Positions 44,134-52,476 of a stretch of 64,000 bases of DNA are shown here, piece after piece. This stretch comes from Flavobacteriales bacterium (GTDB taxonomy: Bacteria > Bacteroidota > Bacteroidia > Flavobacteriales_F > PHOS-HE28): NCBI GenBank assembly GCA_016700415.1, contig CP065018.1, positions 310,001 to 374,000 of the forward strand, in the 5' to 3' direction. The notes below the pieces were generated by a model that worked only from the letters and a program-made list of their open reading frames with translations, did no database searches and had not been told where the DNA came from. Position numbers and translations under genes: made by a program. Numbering within the stretch: the stretch's first letter is position 1; every line of letters begins with the position of its first letter.

Positions 44134-44162
44134 GATAGAATGAATGATCAGTTTGAAGGACG

Positions 44163-44231
44163 ATGACCGTTCAGTAGATCCAGTACATCACGGTGATCGA
44201 CACGCACCGGCACTATGCGCGGGCGGCGGAT
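44163..44231 (+). pseudogene. Relic of a second oxyR (N-terminal codons only)
   Basis: About 23 codons align with the start of intact oxyR at 47020-47088: both read MT.Q.QYI..IDTHRH.ARAA, and the DNA differs at only about 13 of 69 positions. Codon 5 is TAG where oxyR has CAG, so it cannot be translated. Similarity stops at about 44231. Its position divergent to ahpC suggests an ancestral oxyR-ahpC pair that lost its regulator copy. Confidence 0.8.
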
Positions 44232-44556
44232 CGATCGAGATGCACACAAAAGACTGAGATGTCGGCCTTGGCCGTGCATGGGGCTTGTTGCCAACTTCCT
44301 TAGTGACAGGCCACTGGTCCGAAGGCATGCACATGGATGGTGTGGTGGATCCGGCCGGATAGAACAATGGTCGGGACCTTGTTCCAATGGGTCTCGGAGG
44401 TGCCCTACGAACAGGATGTACTGCCTGCAAGTATTTGATCCCCCTGTGGGAAGACCCATTGCCAGGACAGTTTGCCCGATCTGAAAAGACCTTCAAGGTC
44501 ATCGCCCATCGGTAGCCCCTTTCATCGATCTCCATGTGGTCCATCCGTGAAAAGGC
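44232..44556. other. Non-coding stretch after the oxyR relic
   Basis: About 325 bases. I see no credible gene: the minus-strand frame 44188-44619 has no start signal or family likeness and overlaps the katG terminator. It may be further eroded pseudogene sequence, but no oxyR similarity was found by eye. Confidence 0.5.
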
Positions 44557-44590
44557 AAAAAAAGGGGCCGTCCCAATTTTGGACAGCCCC
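44557..44590 (-). terminator. Rho-independent terminator of katG
   Basis: Stem ggggccgtcc/ggacagcccc with one mismatch and a 7-base loop, followed on the minus strand by a run of seven T. It starts 26 bases after the katG stop. Confidence 0.85.
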
Positions 44591-44615
44591 CTCCATCTGT
44601 TAAGAATTTGCGGGG

Positions 44616-46859
44616 TCACTTCAGGTCGAACCTGTCCAGTTCCATCACTTTGGTCCAGGCTAGAACGAAGTCCTTCACGAACTTCTCAGCGCCATCGATC
44701 TGGGCATAGACCTCAGAGAGGGCGCGCAGCTGTGCGTTGGATCCGAAGATCAGGTCCACGCGGGTCGCTGTCCATTTGCGATCGCCGGTCTTGCGGTCGT
44801 GCGACGCGTAGAGGCCTTCCTCGCCAGCTTTCGGTGCCCACGCGGTGCGCATGTCCACCAGGTTCACGAAGAAGTCGTTGGTGAGTTGGCCGGGGCGATC
44901 GGTGAGCACACCGTGTTTGGATCCGCCAGTGTTGGCGCCCAGCACGCGCAAACCGCCCAAGAGCACCGTCATTTCCGGTGCGCTCAGGGTGAGCAGTTGT
45001 GCCTTGTCCACGAGCATCTCTTCAGCAGGAACGCTGTAGGCCATCTTCTGCCAATTGCGGAAACCATCGGCTTGTGGCTCCATCACGGAGAAGCTTTCCA
45101 CATCGGTCTGCTCCTGGCTTGCATCGGTGCGGCCGGGGGTGAAGGGAACGGTCAACGTGGTGCCGGCCTCCTTCGCGGCTTTCTCCACGGCAGCGCATCC
45201 TCCCAGCACGATCAGGTCTGCGAGGGAGACCTTTTTTCCATCCTTCGCGGAAGCGTTGAAGTCTTTCTGCACCTTCTCCAAGGCGCTAAGGGCTTTGTCC
45301 AGTGCTGCGGGATCGTTCACGGCCCACGTCTTCATCGGTGCCAGACGGATGCGCGCACCATTGGCACCACCGCGCTTATCGCTGCCACGGAAGCTCGAGG
45401 CCGAAGCCCATGCCGCAGCTACGAGCTGCGAAATGCTGAGGCCGGAGGCGAGGAGTTTGGCCTTGAGTTCGGCGATGGCCTTGGCATCGATGAGCTTGTG
45501 GTCCACGGCCGGGATGGGATCCTGCCAGAGCAATTCCTCAGAGGGCACTTCAGGTCCTACGTAGAGCGCCTTGGGGCCCATGTCGCGGTGCGTCAATTTG
45601 AACCAGGCCCTTGCGAATGCATCGGCGAAAGCTCGTGGATCCTTGTGGAAGCGTCGCGAGATCTTCTCGTAGATCGGGTCAAACCGTAAGGCCAGGTCCG
45701 CTGTTGTCATCATGGGCGGATAGGATTTGCCGGAACCGTGCGCATCAGGGATCATATGCTCCGCCTTGCAATTCTTGGCCACCCATTGCTGGGCACCCGC
45801 AGGGCTCTTGGTGAGTTCCCATTCGTAGCCGAAGAGCATGTCGAAGTAGCCGTTGTCCCACTTGGTCGGGTTCGGCTTCCACGCGCCCTCGATGCCGCTG
45901 TTGGTGGTATCTACGCCCACGCCGGTGCCGAACTTGTTGGCCCAGCCCAGACCCATGGCTTCGATGGGTGCTGCTTCGGGTGCGGGACCGACCAGGGCTG
46001 TATCGCCTGCGCCGTGCGCCTTTCCGAAGGTGTGCCCGCCGGCGATGAGGGCCACGGTTTCCTCATCGTTCATGGCCATCCGACCGAAGGTGTCGCGCAC
46101 ATCGCGACCGCTGGCCACGGGATCCGGGTTGCCATCAGGACCTTCAGGGTTCACGTAGATCAGGCCCATCTGAACGGCAGCGAGCGGATCCTCCAGATCG
46201 CGATCGCCGGTGTAGCGGCTGTTGGGTTTGTCGCTGGTAGCGAGCCACTCGGATTCGCTGCCCCAGTACACGTCCTGATCGGCCTCCCAAGTGTCCGCGC
46301 GGCCACCTGCGAAACCGAAGGTCTTGAAGCCCATTGACTCCAGCGCCACGTTGCCCGCGAGGATCAACAGGTCCGCCCAAGAGAGGTTGTTGCCGTACTT
46401 CTGCTTGATGGGCCACAGCAACCTGCGTGCCTTGTCCAAGCCTACGTTGTCGGGCCAACTGCTCACGGGTGCGAAGCGCTGTTGTCCACGCCCTCCGCCG
46501 CCGCGACCATCACCGGTGCGGTAGGTGCCCGCGCTGTGCCAGGCCATGCGCACGAACATGCCACCATAGTGTCCCCAGTCAGCGGGCCACCAGTCCTGGG
46601 AGTCGGTCATCAGGGTGTTGAGGTCCTTCTTCAGGGCTGCATAGTCGAGCTTTTGGAACGCCTCGGTATAGTTGAAGTCCGGGCCCAGTGGGTTGCCGGT
46701 GGGATTGTGTTGGTGCAGCAAGCCCAGGTTCAGGTGGTCGGGCCACCAATCGCGGTTACGGTTGCCTCGGCCCGAGACGGATATGCGCGAGGTGCCGTGG
46801 ATCACCGGGCATTTCCCTTCGCCGTGGGAGGCTTGTGTACCGATCGGGTTGTTTTCCAT
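44616..46859 (-). CDS. katG: Catalase-peroxidase
   Basis: 747 residues, full two-domain length. Bifunctional haem catalase and peroxidase. The distal pocket VRMAWHSAGTYR holds the Arg, Trp and His; the Tyr in LIYVNPEGPDG and the Met in RMAMNDEETVALIAGGHTFGK complete the Met-Tyr-Trp adduct of KatG enzymes. The proximal His is in GGHTFGKAHG. It is divergent from oxyR, with TACCTTCG 93 bases upstream; peroxide induction by OxyR is expected. Confidence 0.98.
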   Translation of the reverse strand: MENNPIGTQASHGEGKCPVIHGTSRISVSGRGNRNRDWWPDHLNLGLLHQHNPTGNPLGPDFNYTEAFQKLDYAALKKDLNTLMTDSQDWWPADWGHYGGMFVRMAWHSAGTYRTGDGRGGGGRGQQRFAPVSSWPDNVGLDKARRLLWPIKQKYGNNLSWADLLILAGNVALESMGFKTFGFAGGRADTWEADQDVYWGSESEWLATSDKPNSRYTGDRDLEDPLAAVQMGLIYVNPEGPDGNPDPVASGRDVRDTFGRMAMNDEETVALIAGGHTFGKAHGAGDTALVGPAPEAAPIEAMGLGWANKFGTGVGVDTTNSGIEGAWKPNPTKWDNGYFDMLFGYEWELTKSPAGAQQWVAKNCKAEHMIPDAHGSGKSYPPMMTTADLALRFDPIYEKISRRFHKDPRAFADAFARAWFKLTHRDMGPKALYVGPEVPSEELLWQDPIPAVDHKLIDAKAIAELKAKLLASGLSISQLVAAAWASASSFRGSDKRGGANGARIRLAPMKTWAVNDPAALDKALSALEKVQKDFNASAKDGKKVSLADLIVLGGCAAVEKAAKEAGTTLTVPFTPGRTDASQEQTDVESFSVMEPQADGFRNWQKMAYSVPAEEMLVDKAQLLTLSAPEMTVLLGGLRVLGANTGGSKHGVLTDRPGQLTNDFFVNLVDMRTAWAPKAGEEGLYASHDRKTGDRKWTATRVDLIFGSNAQLRALSEVYAQIDGAEKFVKDFVLAWTKVMELDRFDLK

Positions 46860-46951
46860 TCTTGTCGGTTTGAATGCAAGTAGTTCTTTTTTCCTCTACC
46901 GGTTACGGAGAGTTCCCTCAGGTTGAGGCAATACCCCGCTCGGCGCTGAGC

Positions 46952-46959
46952 CGAAGGTA
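46952..46959 (-). promoter_or_regulatory. Promoter-like -7 element TACCTTCG for katG
   Basis: Gives a katG leader of about 85-90 bases. The AT-rich block 46970-47015 lies just upstream, the right place for an activator such as OxyR. Confidence 0.45.
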
Positions 46960-46987
46960 CCCTTGCGGATCGTATAGACCTGATTGA

Positions 46988-46995
46988 TATATTTG
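46988..46995 (+). promoter_or_regulatory. Promoter -7 element TATATTTG for oxyR
   Basis: Exact TAnnTTTG match, 24 bases before the oxyR ATG at 47020. It lies in the same AT-rich block expected to bind OxyR, consistent with autoregulation. Confidence 0.5.
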
Positions 46996-47019
46996 ATCAT
47001 CTCATAGAGTTGGTATATC

Positions 47020-47967
47020 ATGACATTGCAGCAGCTCCAGTACATAGTGGCCATCGATACGCACCGGCACTTTGCGCGGGCGGCGGAAGCCTGCTTCGTG
47101 ACGCAGCCGACGTTGAGCAGCATGGTGAAGAAGCTGGAGGAGGGACTGGGCGTGGTGCTCTTCGACAGGAGCAAGTCCCCGGTGGTCCCCACGGCGGAGG
47201 GGGAGGTGCTGGTGGAGCAGGCGCGGTCGGTATTGAAGGAGGTGCAGTTGCTCAAGGAAATGGCGGACGCCACGCGCGGGGAGCATGCCGGCGAGCTCCG
47301 GATCGGGATGATACCCACCTTGGCGCCTTATCTGTTGCCCTTGTTCTTAGGCGATCTGTTGCAGAAACATCCGGCCTTGAAAGTGTCCGTGGAAGAGCTC
47401 ACTACGGAGGTGATCACCGAGCGCCTGGTCCATGGCCGATTGGACGTGGGGCTGCTGGCGACCCCGCTGGGCGTGGCGGGCCTGAAGGAGGAGCCGTTGT
47501 TCAATGAGCGCTTCCTTTTATACGTTTCGCCGGAAGAGGGCATCGGGAAGAAGCATTACGTGTTGCCATCGGAGATCCATGCGGACCGGCTTTGGCTGTT
47601 GGAGGAGGGTCATTGTTTGCGTTCGCAGGTGATGGACCTGTGCGAACTGCGGGAACAGGGCGACGGGAACGGTCGATTCGCGTACGTGTCCGGCAGCATC
47701 GAGGCCCTGATGCGGATGGTCGACGTGCAGGGCGGGCTCACGGTGGTGCCCGAACTGGCCACGGTGGGCATGGTGCCTGAACAGCGAGCGCGCCTGCGCG
47801 ATTTCCGTTCTCCGGTGCCGGTGCGCGAGATCGGCCTGGTAACCTACCGGCACTCGGCGAAGGACCGGCTCCTGCAACTGCTGCGGGAACATGTGCTGGC
47901 CGGGGTGGCGCCCCACCTGCGGCAGGTACGGACGCCGAAGGTGCTGCCGGTGGGGACGGTCGATTGA
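47020..47967 (+). CDS. oxyR: Hydrogen peroxide-sensing LysR-type regulator OxyR
   Basis: 315 residues. The N-terminal winged helix-turn-helix MTLQQLQYIVAIDTHRHFARAAEAC...TQPTLSSMVKKLE is a clear LysR DNA-binding domain. The sensor domain carries the OxyR pair of Cys in EEGHCLRSQVMDLCEL, nine residues apart as in the Cys199/Cys208 pair of Escherichia coli, so disulphide switching is expected. Divergent from katG. The next transcription unit (rpmG) follows in the same direction with its own promoter. Confidence 0.95.
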   Translation: MTLQQLQYIVAIDTHRHFARAAEACFVTQPTLSSMVKKLEEGLGVVLFDRSKSPVVPTAEGEVLVEQARSVLKEVQLLKEMADATRGEHAGELRIGMIPTLAPYLLPLFLGDLLQKHPALKVSVEELTTEVITERLVHGRLDVGLLATPLGVAGLKEEPLFNERFLLYVSPEEGIGKKHYVLPSEIHADRLWLLEEGHCLRSQVMDLCELREQGDGNGRFAYVSGSIEALMRMVDVQGGLTVVPELATVGMVPEQRARLRDFRSPVPVREIGLVTYRHSAKDRLLQLLREHVLAGVAPHLRQVRTPKVLPVGTVD

Positions 47968-47999
47968 CCATCTTCAGCGTTCCCCTCGTGTTTTCCCGG

Positions 48000-48034
48000 T
48001 AATTTTGCCACGTAGCCGGAACGTATTACATTCG
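48000..48034 (+). promoter_or_regulatory. Two promoter-like -7 elements before rpmG
   Basis: TAATTTTG at 48000-48007 (exact TAnnTTTG) and TACATTCG at 48027-48034. The second is 18 bases before the rpmG ATG at 48053. Confidence 0.45.
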
Positions 48035-48052
48035 CGCCCCATTCCCATATCG

Positions 48053-48235
48053 ATGGCCAAGAAAGGAAACCGCGTACAAGTGATCATGGAGTGCACCGAG
48101 CATAAGACCTCGGGCCTGTCGGGCACTTCCCGCTACATCACCACGAAGAACCGCAAGAACACCACCGAGCGCCTGGAGTTGAAGAAATACAACCCCATCA
48201 TGCGCAAGATGACCGTTCACAAAGAGATCAAGTAA
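48053..48235 (+). CDS. rpmG: Large ribosomal subunit protein bL33
   Basis: 60 residues. Starts MAKKGNRVQVIMECTEHKTSG, with YITTKNRKNTTERLELKKYNP, the bL33 signature. Only one Cys is seen, so this is the zinc-free form. In related genomes rpmB (bL28) usually precedes it, but here the upstream neighbour is oxyR. The next gene begins one base after the stop. Confidence 0.96.
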   Translation: MAKKGNRVQVIMECTEHKTSGLSGTSRYITTKNRKNTTERLELKKYNPIMRKMTVHKEIK

Positions 48236-48236
48236 C

Positions 48237-48395
48237 ATGGCAAAGAAGACCGTTGCATCGTTGAAGAAGGCGGACGCCAAGGTGTTCGTGAAAGTGATCC
48301 GCATGGTGAAGAACAGCAACACCGGCGGATACAAGTTCAATGAGCTGGTGATGCCCGCGGAGGACGTGGACAAAGCCCTCGCCGCCAAGAAGTAA
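48237..48395 (+). CDS. DUF4295 small basic protein
   Basis: 52 residues, MAKKTVASLKKADAKVFVKV..., Lys-rich. Matches the short Bacteroidota family found between rpmG and ftsY; function unknown but the ribosomal neighbourhood suggests a ribosome-associated role. Starts 1 base after rpmG and is followed by a terminator-like hairpin. Confidence 0.88.
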   Translation: MAKKTVASLKKADAKVFVKVIRMVKNSNTGGYKFNELVMPAEDVDKALAAKK

Positions 48396-48412
48396 CTTCA
48401 CAATCCCTTCCG

Positions 48413-48451
48413 GCAAAAAGGCTTCCACCAACTCGGCGGGGGCCTTTTTGC
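48413..48451 (+). terminator. Rho-independent terminator before ftsY
   Basis: Stem gcaaaaaggc/gcctttttgc, extended by a few G-C pairs, with a T-run. It ends 9 bases before the ftsY start, so it may act as a partial attenuator between the ribosomal genes and ftsY. Confidence 0.7.
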
Positions 48452-48460
48452 TGAACAGCC

Positions 48461-49414
48461 ATGGCACTATTCGGATTATTCGGCAGTAAGGAGAAGAAAG
48501 AACAGCTGGACGCCGGCCTGGACCGCTCCCGCAACTCTCTCTTTGGCAAGCTCACCCGGGCCATTGTCGGGAAGAGCAACGTGGACGACGAAGTCCTCGA
48601 TGCCTTGGAAGAGACCTTGGTCACCAGCGATGTCGGCGTGGAAACCACGCTGAAGATCGTCGGACGCGTACAAGAGCGCGTGAAGCGGGACGGCTACCTC
48701 GGCACTTCCGAACTGAACGGGATCCTGCGTGCGGAGATCGCCGGTCTGATGCGCGATGCGGACGGTGGCAGCGAACCCTTCAAGATCACCGGCGCCAAGC
48801 CCCATGTCATTATTGTGGTGGGGGTGAACGGCGTGGGCAAGACCACCACCATCGGCAAACTGGCCCATGCTTACAAGCAGGCCGGCAACACCGTGATCTT
48901 AGGGGCCGCCGATACTTTCCGCGCTGCCGCAGTGGACCAACTGAGGATCTGGAGCGAACGCACCGGGGTTCCCTTGGTGCAGCAGGGCATGGGCGCGGAT
49001 CCTGCGGCCGTGGCCTACGATACCGTGGAGAGCGCCAAGTCCAAAGGCATCGACGTGGTGATCGTGGACACCGCCGGCCGCCTGCACAACAAGGTGAACC
49101 TGATGAACGAGCTCACCAAGGTGAAGCAGGTGATGCGCAAAGTGATACCCGAGGCGCCGCACGAAGTATTGCTCGTCCTGGACGCCAGCACCGGTCAGAA
49201 CGCCATCGAGCAGGCGCGCGAATTCACCAAGGCCACACAGGTGACGGCATTGGCGTTGACGAAATTGGACGGCACCGCAAAAGGCGGCGTGGCCATCGGC
49301 ATCAGCGACCAGTTCCAGGTGCCCATCAAATACCTTGGGGTGGGCGAGGGGATGGAAGATCTGCAGGTATTCAACAAGGAGGCTTTTGTTGAGAGCCTTT
49401 TCGGCGACCAGTGA
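48461..49414 (+). CDS. ftsY: Signal recognition particle receptor FtsY
   Basis: 317 residues. GTPase docking SRP-ribosome complexes at the membrane. NG domain: G1 VGVNGVGKTTTIGKLA, DTFRAAAVDQLRIW, G3 VIVDTAGRLHNK, G4 TKLDGTAKGG and the C-terminal GVGEGMEDLQVF. The acidic A domain is nearly absent, common in Bacteroidota. Its TGA overlaps the ATG of the SulP gene, so those two are coupled. Confidence 0.98.
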   Translation: MALFGLFGSKEKKEQLDAGLDRSRNSLFGKLTRAIVGKSNVDDEVLDALEETLVTSDVGVETTLKIVGRVQERVKRDGYLGTSELNGILRAEIAGLMRDADGGSEPFKITGAKPHVIIVVGVNGVGKTTTIGKLAHAYKQAGNTVILGAADTFRAAAVDQLRIWSERTGVPLVQQGMGADPAAVAYDTVESAKSKGIDVVIVDTAGRLHNKVNLMNELTKVKQVMRKVIPEAPHEVLLVLDASTGQNAIEQAREFTKATQVTALALTKLDGTAKGGVAIGISDQFQVPIKYLGVGEGMEDLQVFNKEAFVESLFGDQ

Positions 49415-51096
49415 TGAACTCTCCGGCACCCGCTAAGCAGGGGGGCGGCAAGGAACCGTCCGAGTTCGGCTTCACCCCGAAGCTGTATTCCTTGTGGAAG
49501 GACGGCATCTCCAAAGAACAGCTCAAGAAGGACATCATCGCCGGTGTGGTCGTGGGCATCGTGGCCCTCCCGCTGGCCATCGCTTTCGCCATCGCCTCGG
49601 GCGTTTCACCGGAGAAAGGTCTGATCACCGCCATCATCGGCGGGCTGGTGGTCTCGCTCCTCGGCGGCAGCCGTGTGCAGATCGGCGGGCCCACCGGGGC
49701 CTTCATCATCATCGTCTTCGGCATCGTCAATAAATACGGCATCGAAGGGCTCACCTTGGCCACCTTCATGGCGGGTTTCCTTATCATGCTCATGGGCTTC
49801 CTGCGCGCGGGGCAGTTGCTGAAGTACTTCCCGCACACCTTGGTGGTGGGCTTCACCGCAGGCATCGCGGTGGTGATCTTCTCCACCCAGGTGAAGGACC
49901 TGTTCGGCCTGCAGATCGCCGAGGTGCCCGCTGGCTTCTTGGACAAATGGGCCGTACTGGGCAGCCATTTCAATACCCTCGACCCGGTGGCCACCACCTT
50001 GGGCATCGTCTCCGTGGTGTTGTCCTTGTATCTGTCGCGTGTTACCAAGGTGATCCCCGGCCCCATGGCCGCGATCCTCGTCTGCACCGCGGCCGTGTAC
50101 TTCATGAAGTTGCCCGTGGAGACCATCGGCAGCCGGTTCGGGGCCATTTCCGCGAGCATTCCCATGCCCAAGCTTCACTTGGTGGACATGGCCACGATGC
50201 GCGAGCTCATCCAGCCCGCCATCGCCATCGCGCTTCTGGGCGGTATCGAATCACTGCTCTCGGCCGTGGTGGCCGACGGCATGATCGGCGGGCGGCACCG
50301 CAGCAACATGGAATTGGTGGCACAGGGCGGTGCGAATGTGCTCAGCTCGATGTTCGGCGGCATCCCGGTCACGGGTGCCATCGCGCGCACCGCCACCAAC
50401 GTGAAGAATGGCGGGCGCACACCGATCAGCGGCATCGTCCATGCCCTTACCCTGCTGGTGATCATGCTCGTGGCCGCGCCGCTTGCCGGCCTGGTGCCCA
50501 TGGCCTGCTTGGCGGGCATCCTGGTGGTGGTGGCCTGGAACATGGGCGAATGGAGCTACTTCCGCAACGCGGTCAAAGGCAACCGCTATGACCTGGCCGT
50601 GCTGCTGGTCACCTTCGGCATCACCGTGCTGTTCGACCTGGTGCTGGCGATCGAGGTGGGCATGGTGCTCGCCGCCTTCATCTTCATGAAGCGCATGGCC
50701 GACGTGACCGAACTGCATCCTGCACTGGCCGAAAGCACCGGCTCCACCACGCGAGAAGTGGACCGGGAGCTCAAGGACCTGCCCAAGGACATTCAGGTTT
50801 TCGAGATCACCGGCCCCCTGTTCTTCGGCGCCGCATTGCGGTTCCAACAAGTGCTCGCGGAGATCAACGACAAGCACCGCGTGGTGGTGCTGCGCATGAA
50901 GTACGTGCCCCTGATCGATGCCACGGGCGTGAAGCGCATCGAGGACATCGTAAAAGGCATGCAGGCCAGAAAGCGCACCGTCTACCTCACCGACATCGGG
51001 CCGTCCGTGCTCGAAGAGTTGGAACAGCATGCCTGGTTCACTCCCGAGCTGCATGCCAAGGACCTCGCCGAAGTGCTTCGCAGGCACAACGGGTAA
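49414..51096 (+). CDS. SulP family anion transporter with STAS domain
   Basis: 560 residues. About 11-12 TM helices with the SulP block VGIVALPLAIAFAIASG and GGPTGAFIIIVFG-like GRxQIGGPTGAF, and a C-terminal STAS domain (about 440-555; VVVLRMKYVPLIDATGVKRIEDIV). Substrates in the family include sulphate and bicarbonate; I cannot choose. The ATG at 49414 overlaps the ftsY stop (TGATG), preferred to the GTG one codon earlier. It separates ftsY from rimO, which are usually adjacent in this group. Confidence 0.93.
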   Translation: MNSPAPAKQGGGKEPSEFGFTPKLYSLWKDGISKEQLKKDIIAGVVVGIVALPLAIAFAIASGVSPEKGLITAIIGGLVVSLLGGSRVQIGGPTGAFIIIVFGIVNKYGIEGLTLATFMAGFLIMLMGFLRAGQLLKYFPHTLVVGFTAGIAVVIFSTQVKDLFGLQIAEVPAGFLDKWAVLGSHFNTLDPVATTLGIVSVVLSLYLSRVTKVIPGPMAAILVCTAAVYFMKLPVETIGSRFGAISASIPMPKLHLVDMATMRELIQPAIAIALLGGIESLLSAVVADGMIGGRHRSNMELVAQGGANVLSSMFGGIPVTGAIARTATNVKNGGRTPISGIVHALTLLVIMLVAAPLAGLVPMACLAGILVVVAWNMGEWSYFRNAVKGNRYDLAVLLVTFGITVLFDLVLAIEVGMVLAAFIFMKRMADVTELHPALAESTGSTTREVDRELKDLPKDIQVFEITGPLFFGAALRFQQVLAEINDKHRVVVLRMKYVPLIDATGVKRIEDIVKGMQARKRTVYLTDIGPSVLEELEQHAWFTPELHAKDLAEVLRRHNG

Positions 51097-51101
51097 CTTC
51101 G
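51094..51101 (+). promoter_or_regulatory. Promoter-like -7 element TAACTTCG for rimO
   Basis: Overlaps the stop codon of the SulP gene and lies 13 bases before the rimO ATG at 51115. Confidence 0.45.
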
Positions 51102-51114
51102 CGGCGCCGCACCC

Positions 51115-52425
51115 ATGAAAGCCAAGACCCTCAAGCCCACGAAGGTGAACGTCGTCACCTTAGGCTGCTCGAAGAACACCGTGGACAGCGAGGTGCTGAT
51201 GGCCCAACTGAAGGCGAACAGCATCGCCGTGGAGCACGAGTCCACTTCCGGCGACCACAACGTGGTGGTGATCAATACCTGCGGCTTCATCGACAATGCC
51301 AAGCAGGAAAGCATCGATACCATTCTGTCCTGGGCCAATGCAAAGGATCGCGGAGAAGTGGAGAAGGTCTACGTTACCGGCTGCCTCAGCCAGCGCTACG
51401 CGCCCGAGCTCAAGGACGGTATCCCGCAGGTCGATGCTTGGTTCGGCACCCGCGACATGCCGCGCCTGCTGAAGACCCTGAAGGCCGATTACAAGCATGA
51501 ACTGGTAGGGGAGCGGCTGCTCACCACGCCGGTCCATTACGCCTACTTCAAGATCAGTGAGGGCTGCGACCGCAAGTGCTCCTTCTGCGCCATCCCGCTG
51601 ATGCGCGGCGACCACATCAGCACGCCCATCGAGGCCTTGGTGAAGAGTGCGAAGCACTTGGCCGCGAACGGCACCAAGGAACTGATCCTCATCGCGCAGG
51701 ACCTTACCTACTACGGCCTGGACATCTACAAGAAACGCAACCTGCACGAACTTCTCGCGCAGCTGAGCGATGTGGAGGGCATCGACTGGATCCGCCTGCA
51801 CTACGCCTTCCCCAGTGGTTTTCCCATGGAGATACTGGATGTGATGAAGGAGCGTTCCAACATCTGCAAGTACCTCGACATGCCGCTGCAGCACGGCAGC
51901 ACGAACATGCTCAAGCGCATGCGCCGGGGCATCACGCAGGAGAAGACCGAGGCCTTGGTGGACACCATCCGCCAGGAGGTGCCCGGCATCGGCATCCGCA
52001 CCACGCTCATCGCCGGTTTCCCGGGCGAGACCGGGGCCGACCACGCCGACAACTTGAGCTGGATCGAGCGCATGCGCTTCGATCGCTTGGGTGCATTCAC
52101 ATACAGCCACGAAGAGGACACGCACGCCTTCAGCATGGAGGACGACGTGCCGGACGAGGTGAAACTGCAACGTGCCTCGGAGATCATGGAACTGCAGGGC
52201 GGCATCAGCTTCGAGCTCAACCAACAGAAGATCGGCAAGACGTTCAAGGTGCTCGTGGACAAAGTGGAAGGCGGCAACTACTACGCCCGCACCGAGCACG
52301 ATTCACCGGAGGTGGACAACGATGTACTGATCGCCACTTCCGCCGGACACCTGCGCGTGGGTGATTTTGCGGACGTGCGCATCACCGAGGCGCGGGAGCA
52401 CGAGCTGACGGCGGTGCCGGTGTGA
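51115..52425 (+). CDS. rimO: Ribosomal protein uS12 methylthiotransferase RimO
   Basis: 436 residues. Adds a methylthio group to the conserved Asp of ribosomal protein uS12. N-terminal UPF0004 domain with its three Cys (LGCSKN, NTCGFI, TGCLSQRY), radical SAM cluster motif EGCDRKCSFCAIP, and a C-terminal TRAM domain. No missing catalytic residue. Confidence 0.97.
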   Translation: MKAKTLKPTKVNVVTLGCSKNTVDSEVLMAQLKANSIAVEHESTSGDHNVVVINTCGFIDNAKQESIDTILSWANAKDRGEVEKVYVTGCLSQRYAPELKDGIPQVDAWFGTRDMPRLLKTLKADYKHELVGERLLTTPVHYAYFKISEGCDRKCSFCAIPLMRGDHISTPIEALVKSAKHLAANGTKELILIAQDLTYYGLDIYKKRNLHELLAQLSDVEGIDWIRLHYAFPSGFPMEILDVMKERSNICKYLDMPLQHGSTNMLKRMRRGITQEKTEALVDTIRQEVPGIGIRTTLIAGFPGETGADHADNLSWIERMRFDRLGAFTYSHEEDTHAFSMEDDVPDEVKLQRASEIMELQGGISFELNQQKIGKTFKVLVDKVEGGNYYARTEHDSPEVDNDVLIATSAGHLRVGDFADVRITEAREHELTAVPV

Positions 52426-52476
52426 GTTATTGAAGGGCTTCCAGGCCATCCGGTCTATGGACCTCCTTCACCTCCC

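Noticed and set aside
44188..44619. A 143-codon minus-strand frame after katG
   Set aside because: No family likeness, overlaps the katG terminator and the oxyR relic; composition is random-looking.
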